Source of the DNA: QVMG01 sp032073245
Lineage (GTDB): Bacteria; Bacteroidota; Bacteroidia; Bacteroidales; Tannerellaceae
Direction of reading: 5' to 3'
DNA length: 64,000 nucleotides
NCBI GenBank assembly: GCA_032073245.1
Contig: DAMANX010000028.1
Coordinates: forward strand, 3,304 to 67,303
Notes under the pieces: model-generated
What the model was told of the DNA's origin: nothing
The model's input: only the letters and a program-made list of their open reading frames with translations
Database searches by the model: none
Position numbers and translations under genes: made by a program
In this document: positions 1-9,991 of the stretch, one piece after another
Numbering within the stretch: the first letter of the stretch is position 1
How the letters are laid out: every line of letters starts with the position of its first letter

Positions 1-1110
1 TTCTTGTCCGTTTAAATGTATATTCATCTCCATTTCCAGGGAATCAATACCTTGTTCAACACCTTTCATAAAATAAGAACCATCTTCCAACAGACAATAT
101 GCATTTATCGTTGGCATAATGCTATCTCCTAATTCTCCGACGATATTAGCATCCAAGCGGATAGAACCTGTGGTTTTGATATCTTTCTTATTCTTCAGAT
201 ATGATTCAGGAATAAATTGCAGTAGGTCGTTCAAATCAGATGCTTTTAATCCCGCCTCTAAGTTCATTCCGATTGTTTTGGTTTCATCGATATATGTCAA
301 CGAACCATCGGCGGTGAAAGGTAAGTTATTCAACATCATTTCAGCATTCTGCAGCGTAATAGTCTTAAAGTTGTCGGTTAACTCTATTGTACTTTTAAAG
401 AGCAAAGCCAGTTTATTGTTCAAGGTATAATCCGGACTCTCAAAAAGAATGGATGAAGAACCTGTTTCAATGGCAAGTGTATTTCCTCCTTGAATCAATG
501 AACCTGTTAATTCCAAAAAGAATCCGTCAATCTCTGCATACATGTCTGCCTGACGGTCATTATAGATGAAATGGCCATCTTGTATCCGGAGCTTTTGTAA
601 GTCGATAGGAGGGAGGGCTGTTGTATCTTTTGACTCTTCTATATCTTCTTCACTTATATAAATATCCCAGTTTGCATTTCCCTTGGTATCAAGGTAACCA
701 TGGAAATGTGGATTTTCAATTAATACATCCCGAATTGTAATTTTCCCTTCGGAGAGATAGTCCATGGGACGTACTGTGAGAGTTATTTGATTAAATTGAA
801 AAAGTGAATCAATAGGAGTAGCATAAGGGTCTTCAATACTTATACTATCTGTAAGGGCATGTGATAAGACATGTCCGTTGGTAAGACGAAGTCCGAGATG
901 GGGATAGGTATTGAAGAAAGTAAGTTCTATTTTCTCACATTCAAATTCTCCTCTGATATATTTATTCACTTCCCGAACAACAATGGGTGTAAGCTTTTTA
1001 TGCGGAAGAATTCCCCAGTTTACTATACTGAAAGCAATCGCCGGCAATACAAATAGTAGAGTAAATAACGTTGCCGCAACAATGATTAAGATTTTCTTTT
1101 TGTTCTTCAT
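1..1110 (-). CDS. AsmA-family protein, 5' part (runs off the left edge)
   Basis: An open frame reads from an ATG at 1108-1110 on the minus strand to position 1 without a stop, so about 370 N-terminal residues are visible. It starts MKNKKKILIIVAATLF and continues as one hydrophobic N-terminal segment with a charged start, an inner-membrane anchor. It is followed by a region rich in short beta-strand-like stretches (for example LTVRPMDYLSEGKITI and DVLIENPHF). This anchor plus 'basal' pattern, with the phrase about a low-lying ligand-free strand repeat, is typical of AsmA/TamB-like proteins of Bacteroidota, which bridge the envelope and are linked to lipid transport and outer-membrane homeostasis. 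It is not obviously part of the PULs and is separated from them by a strong terminator. The C-terminal part lies outside the window. Confidence 0.75.
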   Translation of the reverse strand, partial: MKNKKKILIIVAATLFTLLFVLPAIAFSIVNWGILPHKKLTPIVVREVNKYIRGEFECEKIELTFFNTYPHLGLRLTNGHVLSHALTDSISIEDPYATPIDSLFQFNQITLTVRPMDYLSEGKITIRDVLIENPHFHGYLDTKGNANWDIYISEEDIEESKDTTALPPIDLQKLRIQDGHFIYNDRQADMYAEIDGFFLELTGSLIQGGNTLAIETGSSSILFESPDYTLNNKLALLFKSTIELTDNFKTITLQNAEMMLNNLPFTADGSLTYIDETKTIGMNLEAGLKASDLNDLLQFIPESYLKNKKDIKTTGSIRLDANIVGELGDSIMPTINAYCLLEDGSYFMKGVEQGIDSLEMEMNIHLNGQE

Positions 1111-1197
1111 CTGCACTCAAATAATGACCATGACAAAGATACATAAAAGATATAGTTGTATGGTTTATTGAGAGACTTTAACAAAAGAAACCATACA

Positions 1198-1244
1198 TAA
1201 TAAAGACAGACAAAGCGCTTTCAACGCTTTGTCTGTCTTTATTA
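1198..1244. terminator. Strong hairpin terminator (19-20 bp perfect stem)
   Basis: Arms 1199-1217 and 1225-1243 are perfectly complementary around a 7-nt loop (1218-1224). The hairpin lies just 3' of the heparinase-like gene on the minus strand and 5' of the AsmA gene. It most likely ends the PUL 1 transcript and insulates the AsmA gene. The ends are A/T-rich on both strands. Confidence 0.85.
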
Positions 1245-1276
1245 TTTTATAGCAATTGACTTTCAGTAAGTTATTT

Positions 1277-3124
1277 TTATAATTTTGATTTATCAGAACT
1301 CATCTTTATTTGAATTATCTGTTCTTTTTCCCCCGCAATGTTAACCTGTAGTAATTCATATCCTTCAATCGGATTTTCATTTTCAGTTAATGTTTTTGCC
1401 GGTTTGGAAGTAAACACAGCATTCTCAGGAGAAATAATTTTCAGATAAAATTCTTTACCGTCCTTGGATAATTGTGCTTCTTTCTGCATACACTTAACAT
1501 TGGCTGAAGTAATAATATTCCAGGTTATTTTCTTATTTGCAGAGGTAAGGTTTACTTTATCCGTTAGTAAAACTGTGGCATCATCCACTAATGTGAAGGT
1601 ACGCAAAACAGAACTTGTTAATGTCGGATAAGCACTGGTCATATCAATTGTAAAATAAGGCTGGCTGGCATTGTCATCATATCCGGAAATTTTACCTGTT
1701 CCTGCAGAATTTTGTATTTTGTCGTCAATAGCCAAAGTGTTATGGCTGAAATTAGTGTTTCTGAAATAATGCCATCGTTGTCCATCCGGTTTGTAATCCC
1801 AAAATCCCGGAAGCGCATAATTATCAGCTCCCAGATCATCACTCCAACGAATACCGTTTGTCTCTATAATAAAAGTTCCAATATCCAATTGTTGATGAGC
1901 TTCATCGGGGTCACCACCTTTCGCTATAAGGTATATATAATCCGATGCTTTTTTATCTCCGTTGAATACGGCTATATCATTTATCCCTTTATAGACAGTC
2001 AGCTTTGATTGCTCATTTTCTGCAGAATAAGCCGAATTGTCAAACCAGGGCAACGACATAAAGAAAAACCAGCGGGGCTGAGTACTTTCTTTTAGTTTAG
2101 CCGATACTATTTCCCTATAAAAGGCTGCAACTTCCGGTTGGTTGAAGTGTTTACTGAAAAAGAAATAGGTCGGATTTGTATCCGGTGAGGTTCCTCCGGA
2201 ATTGGCAAAATTGAATATTTTACCCGAAGGGCTGGTAGAATGAACATAATATAGAGCTGTTTTGCTAATACCTTCCAGGCTTGATACTCCCAGATCATAA
2301 CCTAAATTCATATTTAAGGTCGAAAGAAGCAAGGATAAATAGATATTGGTATATCCCCAGTAAGCAGGCCCTTCATAGCATACACCATCCGGTGCAAAGT
2401 GTTTCAGGCAATTAGGAATATACTTCACTGCATTTTGAATAATTTGCTCTGTCAGTTCAGGATAATCCTCTGCAATGGCCATAGCTCCCATTACCATTCC
2501 TGTATTGCATACCACATTCCAGTTTGTTTCGCGTTTCGCCCATGAATTAGAACCTCCATTGGCATATTCTTTTATAGCTAAATCCAGTGCTTTAGTCTTT
2601 ATAGAGTTAACTGCTAATTTTCTGCTATCTTCCGATAAATCGTCATAAAGCCAATCGTATGCAATAGCGACTGCGGTCGTCATCTCTGCAACATCCAGAT
2701 AGTGTTGTGGATTCCAGTTTGGAAAGTTGCAGACGTTCACTAATTCTTTTTCCGCTTTCTCAAGATATTTTCTATCTCCCGTCATTCTGTGAGCCAGCGA
2801 TAAAGTAATCATACGATAAACCTGCTCCCTGCTGATCATAAGTATATCTTGTGTGTAATTAACATCCCTCAATTTATATTCTTGTAAGGGGACAGATAGT
2901 AATTTATTCGCCTCGTTAATCAATGCTGTTTGCAATTCAGACATTAAAGGGACTGCAGGGATTTGCTTCTTTAGAGATTGTTCATCATCTGATGAGAACA
3001 AAAGGCGTGGATGAGGCAAAACTTCTTTTTCCAGAATCTCGGTTCTTTCAGGTTTTGAATCATTTTTCTGACAGGAAACACCTATCAGACAGAAAGAAAT
3101 AAAAATAAAGATGAGCTTTTTCAT
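1277..3124 (-). CDS. Heparinase II/III-like polysaccharide lyase, lipoprotein
   Basis: This 615-residue lipoprotein (signal peptide, lipobox GVSC at Cys18) begins its mature part with HPRLLFSSDDE, the usual opening of heparinase II/III-type lyases. An alpha/alpha-toroid follows (about 40-360), with NWNVVCNTG near 201-209 and YEGPAYWGY near 250-258. A C-terminal beta-sandwich heparinase II/III domain (about 370-610) carries AHQQLDIGTF near 409-418 and FSHNTLAID near 459-467. Members of this superfamily (PL12, PL15, PL17, PL21 and others) cleave uronic-acid polysaccharides by beta-elimination, leaving a 4,5-unsaturated end. The next gene upstream in the operon encodes GH88, which removes exactly such ends, so the two make a matched pair. 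The exact PL family and substrate cannot be read from the sequence. It is the last gene of the PUL 1 operon. Confidence 0.8.
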   Translation of the reverse strand: MKKLIFIFISFCLIGVSCQKNDSKPERTEILEKEVLPHPRLLFSSDDEQSLKKQIPAVPLMSELQTALINEANKLLSVPLQEYKLRDVNYTQDILMISREQVYRMITLSLAHRMTGDRKYLEKAEKELVNVCNFPNWNPQHYLDVAEMTTAVAIAYDWLYDDLSEDSRKLAVNSIKTKALDLAIKEYANGGSNSWAKRETNWNVVCNTGMVMGAMAIAEDYPELTEQIIQNAVKYIPNCLKHFAPDGVCYEGPAYWGYTNIYLSLLLSTLNMNLGYDLGVSSLEGISKTALYYVHSTSPSGKIFNFANSGGTSPDTNPTYFFFSKHFNQPEVAAFYREIVSAKLKESTQPRWFFFMSLPWFDNSAYSAENEQSKLTVYKGINDIAVFNGDKKASDYIYLIAKGGDPDEAHQQLDIGTFIIETNGIRWSDDLGADNYALPGFWDYKPDGQRWHYFRNTNFSHNTLAIDDKIQNSAGTGKISGYDDNASQPYFTIDMTSAYPTLTSSVLRTFTLVDDATVLLTDKVNLTSANKKITWNIITSANVKCMQKEAQLSKDGKEFYLKIISPENAVFTSKPAKTLTENENPIEGYELLQVNIAGEKEQIIQIKMSSDKSKL

Positions 3125-3218
3125 GGTATATTTATTTTAGTAAGAAGGAAGCGTAAAGATATTCAAATATTGTTTATACGAAATGGAGTTAACCCAAAAA
3201 GTTAAAAATATGGATTTG

Positions 3219-3299
3219 AACACAGAGGCTGGGAGACACAGAGTTTTCAATTTATCCAATAGAAGGAAATTTATCTCTGTGTCTCCGCGCCTCTGTGTT
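3219..3299. repeat. Imperfect inverted repeat, 25-bp arms, between GH88 and lyase genes
   Basis: Arms 3219-3243 and 3275-3299 read AACACAGAGG...GACACAGAG and its complement with two adjacent mismatched positions. They are separated by 31 bp. It could fold in the mRNA downstream of GH88. The CACAGAG / CTCTGTG sequence looks like a dispersed intergenic repeat, but no second copy occurs in this window. Confidence 0.6.
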
Positions 3300-3320
3300 A
3301 ATTCAATATTCTAAAGACTT

Positions 3321-4529
3321 TTATCTAGTCTCAATATCCCTTTTCCGTTTCAATGCCTCCATAAAGTAGTAATCTGTGTAATTGAGCGGAACATCAACTT
3401 CTGCTCCATGAGGAATACTTCCAACAGAATGCATGAGAAGGAAATTACCATTTGTACCTAAAGGAGCACGGTAATCGGGAGATACCAACGAAGACATTAT
3501 ACGGTCGGCATATTCTTTATAAGATAGTGCATCCGGGGTGTCAAAAGTACTGATTTCGTATAGAGCGGAAGCAATACAAGACGCTGCTGAAGCATCTCTT
3601 AATTCATTGGGTATATCTGGCGCATCCATATCCCAATAAGGAATCAGATCGTCAGGCATATTCCTGTGATTCTTTATATGTTCAAAAGACTTGATAGCCT
3701 GAGAAAGATATCTTTTATCACCTGTTTCCCGATAAGCCATTGTGAATCCGTAAATTGCCCATGCCTGTCCGCGCGACCAGGTAGATTCATGAGTATAACC
3801 CTGTGCAGTATGCCTGTTGCGTACCGAACCATCCGTCAGGTTATAGTCAATAACATGATAACTACCACCATCCGGACGGAAATGTTCCTTCATTGTACGG
3901 TCAGCATGTGCTACTGCTATTTTGTAGTAAGACGAATCACCCGTCAGATGGGTTGCCGTAAATAAGAGTTCCAGATTCATCATATTATCAATAATTACCG
4001 GACATTCCCAGCCGCGTTTAGCCTGCCACCCAAGATCGGCATCCCATGATTGTAAGACACCTGCTACTTCCCTGAAGCGTGTTGATAAGGATTTTGCGGC
4101 CTGAATAAGTACTTCTTTATAATGCGGATCTTTAGTCAGACGATACCCATTACCAAAACAACAACCAATCATAAATCCTACATCATGATGCCATGTCTGA
4201 TCTTTTACCACCTCGATCGGTTGTGTATATTTTCGTGCGAGAGGTAAATACAAGCTATCATTTGTCAACTCATATAAATACCAGGTGGTTCCAGGGAAGA
4301 AACCACTTCGCCAATCACCGGGGCCACAATATTGAACTGAACCGTCTTTTCGTAAAGTAACCGGGTTTAAAACTTTCCCGCTCAATTCAATAACTTCTAT
4401 AGCATTCCCTAGTTGAAGACGTGCAAATTCTACATTTTCATCTACAAAAGGACTTGTTTTTGCTTTCTTTTCTGTACAGGAAGAGAGAACTATAGCGAGT
4501 AATAATGTTATAAGTTTAATCTGTTTCAT
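3321..4529 (-). CDS. GH88 unsaturated glucuronyl hydrolase, lipoprotein
   Basis: The protein has 402 residues with a lipoprotein signal (VLSSC, Cys18) and the whole length of a GH88 alpha/alpha-six-barrel. The two catalytic aspartates are recognisable as HHDVGF (Asp116) and IIDNMM (Asp181). Their spacing (65) is close to that of Bacillus unsaturated glucuronyl hydrolase (Asp88/Asp149). WSRGQAWAIYGF near 251-262 is another family hallmark. GH88 enzymes hydrate and remove the 4,5-unsaturated uronate from the non-reducing end of lyase products. The neighbouring heparinase II/III-like gene 3' of it supplies such ends. The signal peptide places it at the outer surface or periplasm. It follows susD, from which it is separated by a 195-bp inverted-repeat element. 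Confidence 0.9.
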   Translation of the reverse strand: MKQIKLITLLLAIVLSSCTEKKAKTSPFVDENVEFARLQLGNAIEVIELSGKVLNPVTLRKDGSVQYCGPGDWRSGFFPGTTWYLYELTNDSLYLPLARKYTQPIEVVKDQTWHHDVGFMIGCCFGNGYRLTKDPHYKEVLIQAAKSLSTRFREVAGVLQSWDADLGWQAKRGWECPVIIDNMMNLELLFTATHLTGDSSYYKIAVAHADRTMKEHFRPDGGSYHVIDYNLTDGSVRNRHTAQGYTHESTWSRGQAWAIYGFTMAYRETGDKRYLSQAIKSFEHIKNHRNMPDDLIPYWDMDAPDIPNELRDASAASCIASALYEISTFDTPDALSYKEYADRIMSSLVSPDYRAPLGTNGNFLLMHSVGSIPHGAEVDVPLNYTDYYFMEALKRKRDIETR

Positions 4530-4586
4530 AAATTTATTTGCCTTAATTTCATTTATTGAGAGGATAGTATCTCGGCTGTGGTTGAC

Positions 4587-4781
4587 TAAAAACTAGTATA
4601 AAATTTCTCCTCCTTAGCAAAGGAGGAGGGGACCGCCGCTTGCGGTGGTGAGGTGGTTTGAATACATTAAGAGAATTATTTAAAAGTATATCTAATATGA
4701 GTTACACCAAAACCACCTCCCCCTCTCTTTGTTCGGGTACTCCTCCTTTGCTAAGGAGAAGAAATTTTATACTAGTTTTTA
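4587..4781. repeat. Large intergenic inverted-repeat element, copy 1
   Basis: The outer arms (4587 onward and up to 4781) carry TAAAAACTAGTATAAAATTT and its complement and continue into CTCCTCCTTAGCAAAGGAGG-type sequence. An inner GGACCGCCGCTTGCGGTGGT hairpin and a CCCCCTCTCTTTGTTCGGGT segment lie between. The same modules recur at 9827-9944 and 21096-21278, and in altered form at 40701-40881. It lies directly 3' of susD. No reading frame or transposase is present. Confidence 0.8.
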
Positions 4782-4814
4782 ATTAGCCCAGTGCAGATAC
4801 TATATTGATTATAA

Positions 4815-6539
4815 TTAATCCCACCCCGGATTATTAGGTGATAGAGCCGGATTCTTTTCAATTTCTGTTGCCGGAATAGGCCATAGATAATCTCTTTCTG
4901 AAACTACCCGTGTCAACTGTCGCTTTCCCGTAAAACCGTATTCAACTTTATCTTTCAGCTCCAAAAGTAATCCCCATCGGCGCAGATCACTGAAGCGATG
5001 TCCTTCGGCAGCCAGTTCAACTGCCCTTTCATGTTTGATACGGGTAAATATTTCTTCTTTGGAATTTGCCGCTAACCACGTTGGCCCACTATTGATACCC
5101 GGCATTCCAACACGGGTTCTTACCTGATTAATCAAAGCAACCGCTTCTGTTAGTTTACCTGTTTCATTATAACATTCCGCTAACATGAGCAACACATCAG
5201 CATATCTTATCAAAGGAAAATTAATAGGTGTATGTGCCCGGTTGTTAATCCCTCCGTCCATATCATATTCGGCAACAAATTTTCTCCACAGATAACATTC
5301 CCATCCGTTATTGTTACGAATAAAACCATAGTTTTCGTTTGTTCCGTTTGCAACAACAAACTCACAGTCATTGGGAGCGTTTGACAGCCATCCTTTGTAT
5401 TGTGTATAGGGTAGAATGATTGAGATTGACATTCTCGGATCGCGTTCTTCATACATGTTCAATAGTTTTTCTTTACTTTCCGGATAGGCCACAACCGAAG
5501 AATTATCACTGGAAAGGGTAGCTCTGAATACTTTATCTTTAATTTCCGTACTTTCATTGAAACCGGGGAAAAGCTCATCCCAATTGAAAGGCTTTCCATC
5601 TTTGTACTCATAAGAATCCACAAAATCAGTTGCTACCATTACATTATTCCAACAACTTCCGAAAGAGGAACGTGAACCCATATAGAAAGTCATAGGCATA
5701 CCATAATCCAGTCCTACGCCCCCGGAATTCTGAATAGCAAATACCATTTCTTCGCTTTCATCACCAATAGGCTTGAAAAGGTTTTCATAACTGGAATATA
5801 AGCTATATCCATATCCCGCGCCGGAAGGGTCATTGACTATCTCTTCGAAGTTTTTGCTGGCTTCTGCATATTCCTTTGCATAGAGGAGGACTTTTCCTTT
5901 CAGAGCATAAGCTGCTCCCCTAGTTGCCCGTCCATATTCCGAATCACCCCATTTCACAGGTAGCGAACTGATAGCTGCATCCAGATCCTGAAGAATAAAT
6001 GTTCTTACCTGTTCCACAGAAGAACGCGGTTCCATCATATTATTGAAATCATCATCCAGTATAATTGATTCATCATATAGAGGAACTCCCCCGAAGAAGT
6101 CGAGTAATTGAAAATAATAAAGAGCCCGCATAAATTTAGCTTCCCCTATATAAGTCGCAATCATTCCCTCCGACATTTCTACATTCGTAACATTCCGTAT
6201 CACCGCATTGGCACGCATAATCCCGTCGTAAAGTGTTTTCCATTTACTCTCTACCTGTCCCGTACGTGCCGTATAATTACCCAGTATCATACTTGAATAG
6301 GCAGCCCCGTCGTATCCCTGGCCGATATCCGATAGGCAATCCAATCCGAATACAGTGCCGAAGGTATTCTCACTTTTCATATCAGCATAAACACCCATCA
6401 TTGCCTGGCGGGCTTGTGCCTCTGTTTTCCAAAATATCAGTGAACTCACCTTATCTGCGGGTGATTGATCCAGGTCATAGCATCCACTGAGTAAAAACAG
6501 AGGTGCGAATAAAGCTATTAATATCTTATACTTTTTCAT
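4815..6539 (-). CDS. SusD/RagB-family glycan-binding lipoprotein (PUL 1)
   Basis: The protein has 574 residues with lipobox LLSGC (Cys20), so it is an outer-membrane surface lipoprotein. The N-terminal region (SSLIFWKTEAQARQAMMGVY) and TPR-like helices, including IGEAKFMRALYYFQLLDFFG near 131-150, are typical of SusD. The C-terminal SusD/RagB domain carries NFPLIRYADVLLMLAECYNE and LINQVRTRVGMP. It ends with the usual LWPIPATEIEKNP...NPGW motif. SusD proteins form a lid on the SusC TonB-dependent channel and bind oligosaccharide. The start codon lies 11 bp after the susC stop, so the pair is translated together. Confidence 0.95.
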   Translation of the reverse strand: MKKYKILIALFAPLFLLSGCYDLDQSPADKVSSLIFWKTEAQARQAMMGVYADMKSENTFGTVFGLDCLSDIGQGYDGAAYSSMILGNYTARTGQVESKWKTLYDGIMRANAVIRNVTNVEMSEGMIATYIGEAKFMRALYYFQLLDFFGGVPLYDESIILDDDFNNMMEPRSSVEQVRTFILQDLDAAISSLPVKWGDSEYGRATRGAAYALKGKVLLYAKEYAEASKNFEEIVNDPSGAGYGYSLYSSYENLFKPIGDESEEMVFAIQNSGGVGLDYGMPMTFYMGSRSSFGSCWNNVMVATDFVDSYEYKDGKPFNWDELFPGFNESTEIKDKVFRATLSSDNSSVVAYPESKEKLLNMYEERDPRMSISIILPYTQYKGWLSNAPNDCEFVVANGTNENYGFIRNNNGWECYLWRKFVAEYDMDGGINNRAHTPINFPLIRYADVLLMLAECYNETGKLTEAVALINQVRTRVGMPGINSGPTWLAANSKEEIFTRIKHERAVELAAEGHRFSDLRRWGLLLELKDKVEYGFTGKRQLTRVVSERDYLWPIPATEIEKNPALSPNNPGWD

Positions 6540-6550
6540 GTGTATGTTTT

Positions 6551-9500
6551 TTAGAATGAAAGATTAATTCCTAACACAGCTTGTCTCATAGTAGGGTAGG
6601 TGGTGTTTTTTACTTCCGGATCCATACCTACATAGTCGGTAAATGTGAAGAAGTTTTCCAAACTTCCGTAGATGCGCACTTTCTCGATGGATATCTTTTG
6701 AGTCAACTGCTTCGGTAATGTATATCCCAATTGAATATTCTTAATCTTCAGGAAAGATTTATCCAGTACCCAGAAGTCACTGTCTTGTGAGTTACGGGTG
6801 TCAGACGTAACCAACAAACGGGGATATTTAGCATCTGTACGGCCTTCATACCATCTGCCATCCGTTATATCTTTGTTCAATAGATGACCCCAACTGGAGA
6901 AAGGACGGTAATAATAATCTTTATATAAAAGTTTGATTCCTGCAACTCCCTGTATGAGCATAGAAAAATCGAATCCTTTATATCCTGCGGCCAGGCTCAA
7001 CCCATAAGTGAAATTGGGATTGGGGCCTCTGCCTACGATATCCCTGTCTTTGTCATCAATGATCCCGTCATTATTCAGGTCTTTATACAAAAAGTCTCCT
7101 TTCTGGGGTGTGCCATACGATGCAAACGGATTACGTTGTTTTCCGGTGGCCTCATCAATGGGAGCATTTTCAATCATCCGTTGAACAATCGCAAGGTCTT
7201 CATCCGTTTGGATGAGGCGGTCTACCATCAATACATATTGTGCATTGATCGGTAGCCCTTCTTTGATGATGCTTCCCCCGCTAATTGAATAATCGTCTCC
7301 TTTAAACTTTGTCACTTTGTTTTTCAGCCAGGTAACATTACCATTTACGGAATAGCTGAAATCACCAACCTGGTCTCTCCAACCTAAGGATAATTCAATT
7401 CCTTGGTTCACAACCGAAGCACTGTTTTGTTTAGGGATGGAAGCATTTCCATGTACACCCGGAGCTGGTAGATCAATCAGGATATTCTCTGCTTTTTTAT
7501 GGAAATAGTCGATAGTCCCGTTTAGCTTGTTATTGATAACCCCGAAATCCAACCCAATGTCGGCAAGCTTTGTCGTTTCCCATGTCAGTTTTGCATTGGA
7601 TATTGCTGTTTGGGAAAGTCCCATTGCTAAAGCATTGTTCAATATATAGTTTGTTGTACTGTAAGTAGATAATGCGTCATAATTACCTTTATTCGGGTCG
7701 TCACCACCCACTGCATTATTTCCTAAGGAACCATACGACATGCGCAATTTAAGATTGCTCAGCCAAGTGGAACTGAATTTTTCCATAAAAGCTTCCTGGT
7801 CAATGCGCCAACCTGCAGAAACGGAAGGGAAATATCCCCATCGTTCATCAGGAAGGAAGCGGGAAGAGGCATCCGCACGCATATTAACCTCTAACAGGTA
7901 TTTGTTTTCCCAACCCAGATTGATACGGCCGAAATAAGAACGCATTGTCCATGCAGCACGGTTCCCATCCGCAGAAGCATCACCTACTGCGCCTCCGATT
8001 ACTCCTAAACCATTATCTATCAAATCCAGTTTTGAAGCGCTAAACCAACTCCATGTATATTGTTCCTGACTGGCTCCTGCCATTACATTCAGGTCAAGTT
8101 TACCGTTCAGGAAGCTGTTCTCATAACGTGCAAATGCATCCATGAAATAACGCTCCGTTTTTGTATTCTTATTAGTTATCTGCGAGCGTCCTGTCCCACT
8201 TGAAGTAATGGTGTTTGTAATGAAATTCCAACCATCTATAAAGACAGGTTTGTATTCCTGTTGGTCGTCTGTCATCGAATAGGTATATGAACCTGTCAGT
8301 GAAAAGCCCTTAAAGGGAGTAATAGTACCGAAAAGCCGTGCCCGTGTATTTCTTTTTTTGAAATTACCTTCGATTGAATTCAGACGGCGGAGAGGATTAT
8401 TTGCAGCTGCCTGTGAATCATCTTCCGTATTATTCATAGCTCCGTAACGTCCATCGGGAGAACGGAGAACCATCCCAGGTGTCGTACTACAGGCATATTC
8501 AAAAATATCTTTCAGACGGTCGGTTCCCGGTTCTGTTTTTGATATATATCCGTTTACGTTGGCACCCAACTTCAGCCACGATGTTACATCAGCATCCACA
8601 TTTACCCTTAAATCGAACTTTTCATTACCGGAGTTTTCTATCACTCCGGGATTGTTCATATAACCAAAGGCCGTATAAAATCGCATCTTTTCACTACCTC
8701 CGCTTATGGACAAATTGTGGGTCGTAGCAACGGATGTTTTAAAGGTCTCATCAATCCAATCCGTATTGGGATACATCAGTTGGTCTCCGTTTTCATTTGC
8801 ACGCCACAAGTCAATGCTTTCCTGTGAGAAACGTGCCGGCTGATTGGAATTCAGATATCCTTCATTTATTAATTCCATATAATCGGCATAATTACTAACT
8901 GATTTTAATGTTTTACCGATAGATTCAAAGGATACATATCCGGTATACTCTAGTTTAACGGCACCTTGTTTCCCTTGTTTGGTTGTAATCAGAATAACTC
9001 CGTTAGCGGCTCTGGAACCATAGATAGCGGCAGAAGCCGCATCTTTCAATACGGACAAACTTTCTATATCCTGCGGATTCACACTGTTGATATCTCCTTC
9101 CATTCCGTCGATAACGACTAAAGGAGCGGAGTTATTTAATGTACCCTGTCCACGGATCAGGATGGATGAATTATCACTTCCCGGTTGATTGCTTCCAGAA
9201 GTTACATGTACACCCGATACTAATCCGGCCAACCCCTGTGATACATTGGTTATCGGACGGCTTTCCATCATTTCACTCATGTTTACAGCTGAAACCGCTC
9301 CGGTCAGGTTAACCTTTTTCTGTGTTCCATAAGCCACAACCACCACTTCATCGAGTATCTGACTATCTTCACGAAGTACCAGATTGTAATTTGACTGATT
9401 ACTCACGGTAAACTCCTGCATTGTAAATCCAATATAGCTTACCTGCACAATCGCCTGGGACGGAACGTTGGAAAGAGTAAATTCTCCATCGATATTAGTA

Positions 9501-9742
9501 ACCGTACCATTTGTAGTTCCCTTAACAACCACGCTGGCACCAATAACGGGCTCTCCGTTAGCTTCGGTTACTATCCCCGTAATTGTTTTCTGTTGTTGCT
9601 GCCCTACACTTACCGTAGGTAAATACACGGTGTTGTCATTTCCGGGACTTGCATACACCATTCCTCCTGTAACAAGAAATAATGATGTTCCTGCCAATAT
9701 CCTTTTAGCAAGGATAAGGCACACATTTGGTTTTTTCTTCAT
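6551..9742 (-). CDS. SusC/RagA-family TonB-dependent oligosaccharide importer (PUL 1)
   Basis: The protein has 1063 residues. It has an N-terminal signal segment, a CarboxypepD_reg-like beta-sandwich at about 53-130 (ITGIVTEANGEPVIGASV, then NIDGEFTLSNVP) and the junction DEVVVVAYGTQKKVNLTGAV. A plug domain follows with VIDGMEGDINSVNPQDIESL and DAASAAIYGSRAANGVILI, then a 22-strand barrel ending in GINLSF. No STN signalling domain is present, so this importer does not talk to an anti-sigma factor, in keeping with the HTCS as regulator. It imports oligosaccharides across the outer membrane with SusD and TonB energy. Substrate is inferred only from the neighbouring GH88, lyase and DUF2264 genes, which point to uronic acids. 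Confidence 0.95.
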   Translation of the reverse strand: MKKKPNVCLILAKRILAGTSLFLVTGGMVYASPGNDNTVYLPTVSVGQQQQKTITGIVTEANGEPVIGASVVVKGTTNGTVTNIDGEFTLSNVPSQAIVQVSYIGFTMQEFTVSNQSNYNLVLREDSQILDEVVVVAYGTQKKVNLTGAVSAVNMSEMMESRPITNVSQGLAGLVSGVHVTSGSNQPGSDNSSILIRGQGTLNNSAPLVVIDGMEGDINSVNPQDIESLSVLKDAASAAIYGSRAANGVILITTKQGKQGAVKLEYTGYVSFESIGKTLKSVSNYADYMELINEGYLNSNQPARFSQESIDLWRANENGDQLMYPNTDWIDETFKTSVATTHNLSISGGSEKMRFYTAFGYMNNPGVIENSGNEKFDLRVNVDADVTSWLKLGANVNGYISKTEPGTDRLKDIFEYACSTTPGMVLRSPDGRYGAMNNTEDDSQAAANNPLRRLNSIEGNFKKRNTRARLFGTITPFKGFSLTGSYTYSMTDDQQEYKPVFIDGWNFITNTITSSGTGRSQITNKNTKTERYFMDAFARYENSFLNGKLDLNVMAGASQEQYTWSWFSASKLDLIDNGLGVIGGAVGDASADGNRAAWTMRSYFGRINLGWENKYLLEVNMRADASSRFLPDERWGYFPSVSAGWRIDQEAFMEKFSSTWLSNLKLRMSYGSLGNNAVGGDDPNKGNYDALSTYSTTNYILNNALAMGLSQTAISNAKLTWETTKLADIGLDFGVINNKLNGTIDYFHKKAENILIDLPAPGVHGNASIPKQNSASVVNQGIELSLGWRDQVGDFSYSVNGNVTWLKNKVTKFKGDDYSISGGSIIKEGLPINAQYVLMVDRLIQTDEDLAIVQRMIENAPIDEATGKQRNPFASYGTPQKGDFLYKDLNNDGIIDDKDRDIVGRGPNPNFTYGLSLAAGYKGFDFSMLIQGVAGIKLLYKDYYYRPFSSWGHLLNKDITDGRWYEGRTDAKYPRLLVTSDTRNSQDSDFWVLDKSFLKIKNIQLGYTLPKQLTQKISIEKVRIYGSLENFFTFTDYVGMDPEVKNTTYPTMRQAVLGINLSF

Positions 9743-9826
9743 AAGAAATAATTATTAATTTAGTTGTTAGTAGAAAGTAAGTTCAAAAGCCAGCCCTTAA
9801 AGCCTTTAACGCCCTTAAGGTCTTGA

Positions 9827-9944
9827 GCTGACTAAAAAGTCAATCAGCCTAAGTTAATAGCGACAAATTTCTTCTCCCCCTCTCTTCGTTCGGGTACTCC
9901 TCCTTTGCTAAGGAGGAGAAATTTGATACTACTTTTTAGTCAGC
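9827..9944. repeat. Large intergenic inverted-repeat element, copy 2
   Basis: Perfect 14-bp ends (GCTGACTAAAAAGT at 9827-9840 and its complement at 9931-9944) enclose CAAATTTCTTCTCC, CTCTTCGTTCGGGTACTCC and GCTAAGGAGGAGAAATTTG. These are the same modules as in copy 1, but the central GGTGG hairpin is absent. It lies between the DUF2264 gene and susC. Confidence 0.8.
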
Positions 9945-9991
9945 CCTCAAATCCTAAAGTTCCTTAGGCTCCTAAGAATTCCTAAAGGCTC

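Noticed and set aside
3219..3299. Inverted repeat as a mobile element end
   Set aside because: No transposase, no target duplication and only one copy in the window; treated as a structural repeat only.
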